The position numbers were made by a program, and so were the translations under genes. From Hippopus hippopus (taxonomy: Eukaryota > Mollusca > Bivalvia > Cardiida > Cardiidae), in the NCBI GenBank assembly GCA_946811185.2, contig OX328106.1, positions 26,968,426 to 27,032,425 of the forward strand: a stretch of DNA of 64,000 nucleotides, in the 5' to 3' direction. Shown here one piece after another: positions 1 through 12,400 of this stretch. The notes below the pieces were generated by a model that saw only the letters and a program-made list of their open reading frames with translations, was not told the origin of the DNA and searched no databases. Every line of letters starts with the position of its first letter. Positions within the stretch are counted from its first letter, which is position 1.

Positions 1-248
1 GTTTTCATTAAGGACAGAAATTGTGTTGTGTGGCAAAGAGATGAAGCAACACAAGTTAATTTGGTTATGATATAGAAAAAAATTTAGATCATGTAGGTGT
101 GCTATAATGTCTCTTAAAAACATAATATGATGAAGCTGCATGCAGACTACTTTTGTCTTCACTTCAGATTTTATTGGTCATAATATCTGTTAGGTTATAC
201 TGTTCTTGACTAAAAACCATCAGTAAGTAGGCTAAAAATAATCCATAC

Positions 249-434
249 CTGTCCTTTCAATGTGTTATAATCATCTTTAAGTTGCTTGACTTGTTTGTCT
301 GCTTCCTGAAGCTCTGTGATTTCCATCTCCAGGTCTCGTAGAGAATCAAGGGCATTAGATCGCATGTCCTCGATGGTACGACATTCTTGTTGCCATTGAC
401 GTAGTTCACACATTAATCTGTCAACCTCGTTTCT
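249..434 (-). CDS. Coiled-coil gene, exon 20, last exon seen (residues 2524-2585)
   Basis: The exon is 186 nt, phase 0, with acceptor ATACTTTACAG and donor CAG|GTATGG. It encodes RNEVDRLMCELRQWQQECRT, EDMRSNALDSLRDLEMEI and QVKQLKDDYNTLKGQ, a long charged helix with two Trp/Cys-containing turns. The donor shows that the gene continues 3' beyond the window. A TTAA element edge lies only 15 nt upstream of the acceptor. Confidence 0.9.
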
Positions 435-3400
435 CTGTAAAGTATATCTTAACTTTTTACCAAAAAAGTTCCTAGTTTATATGACCCTAAACAAGAAAGC
501 CTTTGAAAAGATTGTGGGTAAAGGATAAAATGCTGGTAAACAATATTTTCTCCTTTCTTAACAATAATTTCTACCCTATTAACTCTTTATCACACAATCC
601 CCAGTTTTAACAACCCTGAGAAAGAAAGCTTTTGAAAACATTGTGGGAAAAGGAGAAATTGCTGGTAACCAGCATTTTCTCCATTTCCCACAGTGTTTTC
701 TAAGCTTCCAAACAGAAATTTTAGTTTTCGAGTCACATTTATTTTGTCATCTGCAACTGCTTTCAATTTCGACAGGTCTAAAACTTTGTCGTTTGGTAAA
801 GAGTTAAGGCAAGTTCTGTCAATTAAGCCACCTTTGTCTACTGCAAATGCTTTGGATTTGGATGGTTCCAAAATTCTGTTGTGTAGTAAGGGTCAATTTA
901 ACCACATGAGTTGTTGGCAAATATGGAATCAGAAAGATACAACAACAGTAATCTTTCTATTAAGTCTGTTAGTTTTGATGTTTACAGATATTTTCTACAT
1001 TTGTGCCATATATTGTTTCCATTTCTCTATAATTAATGATTTTATTTTTCTTACCTTTGCTGCAAGTTCTCTTTCCTTTTTCGAGAGTTCTGTATTCAAA
1101 GCTGCAGGATCATTGGTAATGCTGATAGGTCTAACAGCAGCATCAGCTAAACTAAGTCGAACATTTTCTACCTCTTTCTCTATCTTTTCTAGCATTCCCT
1201 CATCATCAAGGTTCTACAATGACATAAGAAAAGGTATTAACCCTTGGGCTGCTAAATAACTTTAATAAAAATTTTAAGCAGATAATTAAAACCTGAAAGC
1301 TATTTTTAACTTACCATTTTTTTTTTTAGAAAAATATCTCAGTATCTGACAGTGTAGATCAAAGATCAGACTGCATGTTCTGTGCAGTCTGATCTTGATC
1401 TACACTGTCTGCAAAAGGTCAGTTAGTTGAGCTTAGCAGCCTTACCGTTAACAAGGGCACCTGTCCACCTGTGAGTACCAAGGCTTGGCTGAAGTTGCCA
1501 TTTCAGGGAAAATTTTAAGTTGATAAAGGGACATAACTATGCCAAAAATAAATGAGGGTTACTCAACCTTCTGGTATGGTTTCCCTTTGATACGAGATTG
1601 CCTATCCATATTGCTGCAAAATAAGACTTCTTTTAAAAAACTGATGTATACAACTAAACAGCTTATTTCAAAGCATAAAGAACATGGATCAATACATTTA
1701 GTAACAAGAGCTGCAAATTGTCGCAAGATACGCCCGTCCCATCGCCAGTTGTCAAGGGGGTATAATAATCGTAAAGGGCAGGTAATGCAACAAACATGTT
1801 TACCAAGTCTCAAGTCAATTTGACTTGAGGTGACAAAGTTCCGTTCCAGACAAGCAAGAAATACTGTAAAAATGAAGATCAAAGTGGAATTACTCGAAAT
1901 CCGCACTAGGTAGAGTTATTGTTCTTGCGCACTGTACTCCGTAATATTGCAACAAACATGCATACCAAGTTTCAAGTCAATCGGACTGGAGATGACAAAA
2001 TTATGCTCCAGACAAGCAGAAAATGCTGTAAAAATGACGATCAAAGGGAAATAACTCAAAGACATCACGAGGTAGAGTTATGGTTCTTTTGCACTGCACT
2101 CCGTATTATTGCAACAAACACACATGCCAAGTTTCACGTCAATCGGACTGGAGATGACAAAGTTATGCTCCGGACAAGCAGAAAATGCTGTAAAAATGAC
2201 GATCAAAGGGAAATAACTCAAAGACAGCACGAGGTAGAGTTATGGTTCTTTCACACTGCACTCCGTATTATTGCAACAAACACACATGCCAAGTTTCACG
2301 TCAATCGGACTGGAGATGACAAAGTTATGCTCCGGACAAGCAGAAAATGCTGTAAAAATGACGATCAAAGGGAAATAACTCAAAGACAGCACGAGGTAGA
2401 GTTATGGTTCTTTTGCACTGCACTCCCCCTTAATGAGATCTATCCACTCATGAAGTTTCATAACCGTAGCTAGCATAGTTTTGGAGATATGCTTTGGACA
2501 AAATTCAAGTATGAATATAAACAAAGGGAAATAACTCAAAAATTAAGTAAGCAAGAGTTATGATTCCTGTGCACTGCACTCCCCCTTGATAAGATCTATC
2601 CACCCATGAAGTTTCATAACCTTAGCTAGTATAGTCTTGGAGATATGCTCCAGACAAAATTCAAGTATGAAAAACAACAAAGGGCAATAACTCAAAAATT
2701 AAGCAAGCGAGAGTTATGATTCCTGTGCACTGCACTCCGCCTTGATGAGATCTATCCACCCATGAAATTTCATAACCGTAGCTAGCATAGTTTTGGAGAT
2801 ATGCTCCGGACAAAGAATGGGGACGCCCCAAGCCCACTCATCCGCCCGCCACGGGTGATCCCATAATACGTCCCATCTTCGACAGGCATATAAAAAGGTG
2901 GCTTTCAGATATCAGGATGATTATTTTGCTCTCTTGAACTTTGTCTGTTTGTATAGTTTATGGAACCAGATATGAAAATATCATTTGAGTCATGCTTTGG
3001 CAAAAGGGGTTCAATGCATCTTCATGATCCATCATACCAAGAAAGTCATCAGCACACAATTATGGATCCATGAAATTTATTTTGTCCAACATATGGGTGA
3101 ATCCCGAGGTAGACTGGTCCTTGGACATGCAAAAAGTTGATCAACAGCAAGCAGTTTGACTCAGGTCAGCCTGAGGACTGTGCAAATGCATTAAGCCCCC
3201 CTTTTTGCAGAATATGGTTCAAATCCGTTTGAATATGATCCAACATAATTATGGGGATGCATGTCTTTGATCACATGAAATTGTCACAATCATTTGCACA
3301 ATTCTTGTGCCAAGTCTAATAATTTCTTAACCCTTTACTGCACAATGCCAACTTTAAACCACCCTGTGAAAGAAGCCTTTTGAAAATATTGTGGGAAAAG

Positions 3401-6400
3401 GAGAAAATGCTGGTAACCAGCATTTTCTCCTTTTCAAACATTGTTTTCTAACCTTTCAACGGAAAGTTGCCCCATTTGAGCCACTTTGAAATTGTCGTCT
3501 GCAAACGCTCTCAATTTGGAAACGGCTAAAATTTTGTCATCAGGTTAAGCGGCTTCAAATCACTTTAGGAAATAACCAATGGGAAAAAATCCTCACTCTT
3601 TTCTATCGTATTAATAGATGGTTTGTGAACTACTGTCATACCAAATTCAGAGATAAAACATTTTTAGTAACCAGCATTTTCTTCTTTTCCTACAATGTTT
3701 TCTTCCCTGTGAAAGACAATTTTTACGGTTTGTGTGACATTTTATATGTCGTCTGTGAATGCTTTCAAAAAGGACCAGTCTAAATTTTTCTCGTTTGGTA
3801 TAGAGTTAATGACCCTTAGGAAAAACATTATTGAAAACATTCTGGGAAAGAAAAAAAATACTGGTAACCAGCATTATCTCCTTTTCCCTGCATGTTTTTT
3901 ACCCTGCCAAAGGTGAATTTCTATTTTTGAGTCATATTTATTTTGTTGTCTTCAAAAGCTTTCAAGTTTTATCATTTTGGTAAAGGGTTAAAATGGAAAC
4001 AAACATTTTCCTTTCAGGGCAGTCAGCACAATCACTACAACTTCCAGGCTATTTGACATGTTTTCAATCAAACACTGGACAATACAGGTGCAGGATCAGA
4101 CTGCACAGTCAGTGCAGCATGAATCAGATATACACTTTCTCTGCACAAGCAACTTCAGTTGTCTTCAGAGTTTTACAGATAGAAAACTATGCACATCTCT
4201 AGCTCAAAGTTACCTGTTGTTTAAGGACTAGTTCAACTGCATTTAAGAATGCCTCTAGAATAATAAATTGTCTTGATTTCTCCTCTAATTCTTTCTCCAA
4301 CTTGTTTATCTGCAACAAAATATACATGAACTATTACCTCTTTACCACACATCAAAATCGTAGACTTGTCCAAATTGAAAGCATTTGCAGATGACAAATA
4401 AATGCGACTCAAACACTGAAATTTGTTTTTGGAAGGTAAGAAAACATTGTAAGAAAAGGGAAAAAATGCTGTTTACCACCATTTTCTCCTTTTTCCACAA
4501 TATTTTCAAAAGGTGTCTCTCTCTCAGGGATTGTGCTGTAAAGGGTTAATAAATAATATGCACAAAACCTTGTCTCTATCTTTATTTCTCCTCTTTATGA
4601 GGACCGGGACAAGATATGGCCTGCAACATGCAAAAATGGGCATTCGGATATTTGCCTAAAGTATTATCTCAGATCAGCCTGCGCAGTCTGCGCAGGCCGA
4701 TTCAAGACAACACTTTCCAACTGCATTCGATTTTGTCTTAACGTAGACTTGAGAGAAACAGAAAATTATATAAGAACAGAAAGTGTAGTCTCGGATTAGC
4801 CTGCGCGGACTGCGCAGGCTGATCCGAGACTACACTTTACGCAAATGTCCGCTGATTACCCCTTTTCACATGTTGCAAGCCATATCTGTATCATAATTAT
4901 GTACATCAATCTTCCAGCTATAATCTTTTTTACCAGACCACACATTTTCAGCCTTATCCATTTTGAAAGCAACTGCAAGCAAATTAAATGCAGTTCAGAT
5001 ACAGAATTTGTATATAGAAGGATAGAAAACATTCTGGAAAAAGAAGAAAATGCTGATTACTAGCATTGTTTTTCCGCTACCCACAATATTTCTAAAATCT
5101 TTTTCTTAGGGGGTTGTAAAAACTGTGGATCAAGTAGAAAAAGATTAAATCATTATGAAATAGTCTTTATCATTGACCACATGACAAAATGTTCAAGCAT
5201 CCATATTGAAAGCATTTGCAGAAAACAACTCAAATGTTGCTCAAATGACATTTGTCTTTGGAAGCAAAGAAAAGATTGATGTCAAAGGAGAAATGTTGGC
5301 ATTTTCTGCTTTGCCCTTATTGTTTTCAAAAGCCTTCTTTCCTTGGGTCATTTAACGCTTTACAAAATGACAGTATTTCTGACTAGTCAAAATTGAAAGC
5401 ATTTGGAGACGACAAATAAATGCGCCATTGACTAAACAGTTGAAATTTGTTTTTGGAAGGGTAGAAAACATTGTAAGAAAGGGGGAAAAATGCTGGTTGT
5501 CAGCATTTTCTCCTTTTTACACAATGTTTTCAAAAGGTTTCTTTCTCAGGGTCATTAAAACTCAGGATTGTGTGGTAACGGGTTGAACACTGGATTATTT
5601 AGTTGAGAGTTTATTTGTCCTCTGTGTGCGAAGAGTCAAGCTTTCACAGAAATCAATTGCTTAAACATAGTCTTACATCAAAATCAACTGTATAATTAAT
5701 TGAAATAGATAATACTGAATTATGAGTGTGTATGATAAAAATACTTTGAAAGAAATAGGGGGAAATACAGACAAAAGAAATTGTGGCAAGTGGATGTAAG
5801 AAAGTAATTTGACAGAATGACAAGTACCGTAGATTGGTTTGAAAAATCCATCTTTTGTCATTCTGTTTCCCAGAAATGTCAAAAAAGTTGCCTTAATGAT
5901 ACAATACTACACAACAATACAAATGACAGACATAAACAAAGAACAGAACATGCAGCAAGAACACATAGAAAACTTAACTCTTTACTAAACATCAAAATTT
6001 TAGTCTAGTCCAAATTAAAAGCATTTGCAAACAACAAAGAGAATGTGGCCGAAAATTTGAAATTGTTTTGGAAAGGGCAGAAAACATTGTGGGAAAAGAA
6101 GAAACTGCTGGTAACTAGCATTTCTCCTTTCCCACAATGTTTTCATAAGGCTTCATTCTCTGAGCCATTAAAAGTCTAGATTGTGTGGTGAAGGCTTAAC
6201 ATATACCAGGTGACTATAAGTGGCTTTCATCTGATCAAAAAAATGTAATTTTTATCGATAGGTTTTGATACTTAGTGTTTTCTAAAGAAAAGAGTCTTCC
6301 ACTGAACATGTACCTAATGACAAAATGTTTGACTTGTCCAAATTGAAAGCATTTGTAGACAACATGTTGCATGTGACTCAGGCCTAGGTTTTTGTCTTTC

Positions 6401-9400
6401 AAAATCCCCTTCCTGATGGTGGTTTAAACTTGGCATTATTTGGTACTGGGCTATGATTTTTAAATCAGGATATACAGGCAAATTCTTACACTTTTGCAGT
6501 TCATGTAGATCAAAGGTCAGATAACATAATGTCATTGACTCTTACCACTCTTAAGAATACATGTATTTTTTATCATATGCTCAAGAATTTTAGGAATTTG
6601 AAAGTACCATAACTTCTGATTGGTTTATCCATATGGTTTGACCATTCAGAAGTAGTGTTACTTTCTAAATCTAGAATTAGACTGAGAATGAAAGTAAGAA
6701 TGGTTAGTGAATATGGACCCTGATTGTGGATCTAGATTGCACAATCTTTTGTAAGGCATTCTTGCTAAAATGACCATGAAAGTACAAGAATCAGACTCTT
6801 TTATGTGTAGGAAAACACATATAAGCCATTACTGACTTCAGACAAATGCAGTTGAAAAGCTCAAAATTTTTAACTCTTTACCACAGGGAAGAACTTTAGA
6901 ATTGTCTATTTAAAAGCACTTTCCCATGACAAATACAATGTGGCTCAAACGATGGGATTTGTCTTTGAAAGACTATAAAACATTGTGGGCAAAGGAGAAA
7001 AATGCTCTGCCAACAAAGTTTTCAATAGCCTTCTTTATCAGGGTCATTAAAACTCAGGACTGTGTGGTATAGGGTGAAAATAGAAAACGTTTTCCTATGA
7101 CTGACAAAAAAACTTTTGAAAAACTTTTCACAAAAAACAATAGATAAATGGAATAAACAAGAGGTACATGATGGTCCTATATCGCTCACCTGAGTACTAA
7201 GCAGTAAAGGTCTACAATGAAGATAAATACCAAATATTGAGGTTCAAGGCCAAATGATAATGAAACAAGAACGGCAAATTGTCGCAAGATATGCCCATCC
7301 CACCGCTAGTTGTCGAGGAGGTATAATGATTGCAAAGGGCAGGTAATGCAACAAACATGTTTACCAAGTCTCAAGTCAATTTGACTTGAGACTTCAAAGT
7401 TCCATTCCGGACAAGCAAGAAATACTGTAAAAACAAGAAGGCCATGATGGCCCTGTATCGCTCCACTGGCTAGTAAGTAAAAACACTACAAGCCAAACAT
7501 TACAATATTCAGCAAATTGATTTCAAACACGAGGACATGCAAACATTTTTCTATCTAATCCTACGAGAAAGTTGTGATCCATGGGCAAAGCCAATTTTGA
7601 TCGCAAAGCTATAATTATTTGAATCCTGGTGGAGGTCCACAATATAAAGCTCCATACCAAATAATTCAGTTCTTGAATGTTATAAACAAGAAGATTTTCA
7701 AATTTTTCTCAATTTGGGCACCCTTGATAGAGACCCCCTAGATAAAGCTAAATGCAAAATTTGATAGCCCTAGCCCTTATAGCTAGATGCGAAAGATTTT
7801 CCTATATAAGCCCGCCCATGTAAAACATGTTACCCCCCGGAGCAAAGTCAAATTTGACCCTCGGCTATAATTTGGACACCCTTGGTACAGGTCCACTAGA
7901 TAAAGCTACATGCCAAATTTGGTCGCCCTAGGCCCCATGGCTAGGTCAAAGAAGAATTTTAAAGTTCTCCCTATATAAGCCCATGTAAAACTTGTTATAT
8001 AAGCCCATGTAAAACTTGTTACCCCCGGGCAGGGCCTAATTTGACCCCAGGGCTATAATTTGAACAATCTTGGCAGAGGTCCACTAGATAAAGCTACATG
8101 CCAAATTTGGTAGCTCTAGGCCCTATGGCTAGGTAGAAGAGGAATTTTAAAGTTCTCCCTAAATAAGCCCATGTATAACTTGTAACCCCCGGGGCGGGGC
8201 CAATTTTGACCCCAGGGCTATAAATTGAAGAAACTTGGTAGAGGTCCACTAGATAAAGCTACATGCCAAATTTGGTAGCCCTTGGCCTTACGGTTTCAGA
8301 CAAGAAGATTTTCAAAGATTTTCAAAATTTTTCAGTTTTGTTGCCATGGCAACCAGAGTTTTTGAAGGAATTAAATTCTTTCAAGAAATTCTGAAGAGGA
8401 CCATGGCAGGATCATTTCTGTGAAGTTTCATCAAAACTGGATGGGTAGTTTCAGAGAAGAAGACGTTTTAAAAAAAAGTTAACGCACAGACGGACGGACG
8501 GACGCACGGACGGACGGACGACGGACAACAGGCCATGACATAAGCCCGCTGGCCTTCGGCCAGTGGAGCTAATAAAGATCAAAGTGGAATTACTCAAAAT
8601 CCGCACTAGGTAGAGTTACTGTTCTTGCGCACAGTACTCGGTAAAATTGCAACAAACATGCATACCAAGTTTGAAGTTGTTCTGACTTGAGATGACAGTC
8701 ATATTCAGGACAAGCACTAAATGCTGTAAAAATGACGATCAAAGGGAAATAACTCTGACAGCATGAGGTAGAGTTACAATTCTTGTGCACTGCACTTCCA
8801 AATATTGCAACAAATAAGCATACCATATTTCAAGTCATTCCTACTTAAGATGACAAAGTTTTGCTCCGGACAAGCAAGAAATGCTATAAAAATGAAGGTC
8901 AAAGGGGGAATAACTCAAAATTCTTGCTAGGAAGAGTTATGGTTCTTGTGCACTGCACTCCGTAATTTTTCAACAATCATGCATACCAAATTTGAAGATG
9001 TTCAGGCTAGAGATGACAAATTTATATTCCGGACAAGCAGAAAATGCTGTAAAAATGACAATCTAAGGGAAATTACTCATAGACAGTACAAGGTAGAGTT
9101 ATGGCTCTTTCACACTGCACTCCCTATTATTGCAACAAACACAAATGCCAAATTTCAAGTCAATCGGACTGGAGATGACAAAGTTATGCTCCGGACAAAG
9201 AACTATTCTACAGAACTTTCTAATTCAAGGGCAAATAACTCCAGTTGTTCTGGTCCGATTAGACCCATAATCGAACTCATCCGAGATCTTATGGTCATAA
9301 GTATTTTGATTAAGTTTGATGCTGATTGGTTAAAAATTGTAGATGCTAGAGTGTAAACAAAGTCAAATATAGCAATTTTTCTAATTCAAGGGCAAATAAC

Positions 9401-12400
9401 TCCAGTTGTTCTAGTACGATTAGACCCATTATCAAACTCATCGGAGATCTTATGGTCATATATATTTTGACCAAGTTTGGTGCTGATTGGTTGATATTGT
9501 AGATGCTAGAGTGTAAACAAAGTCCAATATAGCAATTTGTCTAATTCAAGGGCAAATAACTCCAGTTGTTCTGGTACGATAAGACCCATTATCGAACTCA
9601 TTGGATATCTTATGGTCATATATATTTTGACCAAGTTTAGTGCTGATTGGTTGATATTTGTAGATGCTAGAGTGTAAACAAACTCAAATATAGCAATTTT
9701 TCTAATTCAAGGGCAAATAACTCCAGTTGTTCTGGTCCGATTAGACCCTTAATCGAACTCATCCGAGATCTTATGGTCATATATATTTTGACCAAGTTTG
9801 GTGCTGATTGGTTAATATTTGTAGATGCTAGAGTGTAAACAAAAAAATGTGAACGGACCACGGACGGACGACGGACGCCGACGGACGGTGAGTGATCACA
9901 ATAGCTCATCCTGAGCACTTCGTGCTCAGGTGAGCTAAAAAAAGGAAAGCAAAATGTGTGGACTTGTGAAGTATATCTGAGCCTATTGTGTAAACAGGTG
10001 ACCCATCTATCTTACCTTCATTTTACGACGCATTGCAGGCCGGTTTTTCAACTGATAATTTATAGTTGCAAGCAAATTATAGCAAATTTATAATATCAAA
10101 TGATCACTTATCTAAGTTTAGCAGTCATAGATAGTTACAAGGTGTCAAATGACACTTTTGTTACAAAACAGTGACAGATTAAAAGAACTATAACAATAAT
10201 GCAATCATTTTTTCAAAAGTAGTCATCTACAGACTTTTTTTTTTAAAGTTTTGTTGCAGATCACTTTGAAAAACATTTTGACAAGGGGAGAAATCACCCT
10301 TGAAATGACCTTAAGTCTTTATCTTTCTGAAACTATTCGCTGGTGACAAATTAAAAGCAAATGATTGAATTTGCTTGGTAGAAAACAAAGTTTTCAAAAG
10401 CGTCTTTCCTCAGAGTCATTATAACTCAGAACTATTTGGTAAGTCGTTTCCACTTTTAAATAAATCTTTTTACACATATTGATGCATTTCAAACTTGATC
10501 CATGTTTAGTATTCATATTTTACATGACTGTTTTCAACTCATTATCTCTTCATACAAAATTGAAGCAGTTAACTCAAAAATCAAATGAGTAAGACATGGA
10601 TAAAAGGCATGAGTTAGAGCCCAAAGCATAAGTACAACTGAATAAAATGTATCAAGAAAAAAATTTGGTATTTCAAACATCTTGTTTAGCATACTTTTTT
10701 TGTTAGAGTGACCAGTTTTAAGACAAAAAAAAAAGTCATCTGAAGGTGGTAACTGCCTCAAAAGTAAAAATTGTTATTGTTTATAATATTAATCAAACTT
10801 AAAAACTATATTTAAAGCAAGAACCTGTAAGAATGTACAATTACAGTGTTGCACTAAAGCCAGCTAACTCTTTACTGCTGCCCTCTTTAATGACAAAATT
10901 TCATACCAATCAAAATAGAAAGCATTTGCAGTCCACAAACTATATAAATGTTGCATGAATTAGAATTTCTTTTTTAAAGGGTAAGAAATAATAAGGGAAA
11001 AGGAAAAAATGCTAGTAACCTGCATTTTCTCCTTTTCCCACAATTTGTTTTCAAAAGTCCATTTCCTTGGGGTCTTTGATTGTGTGGAAACGCTTATATT
11101 TTTCAGACATTGAAGAATAACACACAACAAAATGTATGGATGGGATGGTCAGGAAAACAATGTGGTAAATGGCAAAGTGACAAATAATGTAACAAATCCT
11201 CCTACTGACCTCATCCTTATAGTATTTATTGTCCTTTTCTGCTATCTCCAGTTTTCTGTTACTCTCCATCACCTAAAATTAATGACAACAATGGGTCTGT
11301 ATTCACCAAATATTCTTAAGAACAGTCTTAGTCTTGTTCTCAAGAATTTTCTAAATTTGAAAGTAACACAGCTTCTGATTGGCTAAACCATTTGGTTTAG
11401 CCAATCAGAAGTTGCGTTACTTTCTAAATCTTGAATTAGACTGAGAAGCATTTAAAGATGGTTGGTGAATATCAAGCATGGTAAATGTTGGCACTATGGT
11501 AAAAACCCTATGTGCTTACAAACCTGAGGAAGGAAGCTTTTAAAAACATTTTGTACATAGGATAACATACTAGCTCTTTTCCCACAATGTTTTTAAAATT
11601 TCCAAGACAATCTTGATCATTTAAAACATATCTTATATGTTGTTTGCAAATGCTTTCAATTTAGACAGGCGTATACATGTAATATGTTGTCTAGTAAAAT
11701 ATTGAAGAAAAAGTAGGAAAAACACCACACAAGAAATATAGGTACATACAGTAATACTGACAAAAAGCTTGTACGTAAAACTGGGACCTTTGAATGCTTT
11801 CCTCTTTTTACGGAACATGAAGGCGATGCAATTTCCAACCCTTTACTACACAAACCTGTGTTTTAACGTCCCTGTGAGAAAAAGCCTTTGAAAACATTGT
11901 TGGAAAAGGAGATATTGCTGGTAAATGCATTGACCCTCATCTACACCATCTGCAAAAATTGTCCAAGGAAACATTGGCAAATAAAAAGGGTACAAAGAGT
12001 TTGGAGCATGGTCCTAAGTGGTGGACACATGTATACATAACACTATCTTCTTCAGACATATATCTATTTAAAACTCAAAGAACAAGTCTTGCGAGACAGC
12101 ATGATATTATTGGAACCTACTGTGCCCATAATGTATCTAAATTTTTAACTAAACCATAAGTGGAAAAAAAAATTACATTGAAAGCCTTAATATATATTTA
12201 TTAGACACTGCATCACAATGAAATGTACTTCTGTTAGTTCAGATGGCTGCGTTTGAATGTACTTCTTATAAATATGATGCCATTGATTTTTATTTACGCA
12301 TGGTCCTAGTAGCAGGTCTAAATGCTCCTTTTACTTGAAGGGCTTCACGAACAGGAATAAGAAAAATTGGTCTCTGAAAGGATAGAAAACATTGTGGGAA

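Larger units (their letters stand above)
7158..9938 (+). mobile_element. Helitron-like element (outer), interrupted by a nested relative
   Basis: The 5' end reads CAAGAGGTACATGATGGTCC followed by GCTCACCTGAG (7184-7194). The 3' end has a hairpin CTGAGCAC-TTC-GTGCTCAG (9911-9929) and finishes GTGAGCTAA. CTCAGGTGAGC at 9925-9935 is the exact complement of 7184-7194. A 3' hairpin followed by CTRR and no flanking duplication are Helitron traits; the subterminal inverted repeat resembles Helentron types. The interior is tandem arrays without coding capacity. The class assignment is inference. Confidence 0.6.

Noticed and set aside
590..871. Many 60-130-codon frames containing ENIVGKGENAGYQHFLLFPQ-like peptides on both strands
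   Set aside because: All are translations of the palindromic core of the TTAA element, e.g. at 590-871, 16504-16767, 19194-19586 and 61706-61891; not proteins.
693..1259. 188-codon plus-strand open frame
   Set aside because: It runs through a TTAA element and antisense to exon 19; no codon or domain support.
1919..2473. 184-codon plus-strand open frame
   Set aside because: It is produced by the 162-bp tandem unit (divisible by three) and repeats the same 54 residues; no splice or start context.
8946..9356. 136-codon plus-strand open frame
   Set aside because: It lies across two tandem arrays inside the Helitron-like element; the peptide is repeat-derived.
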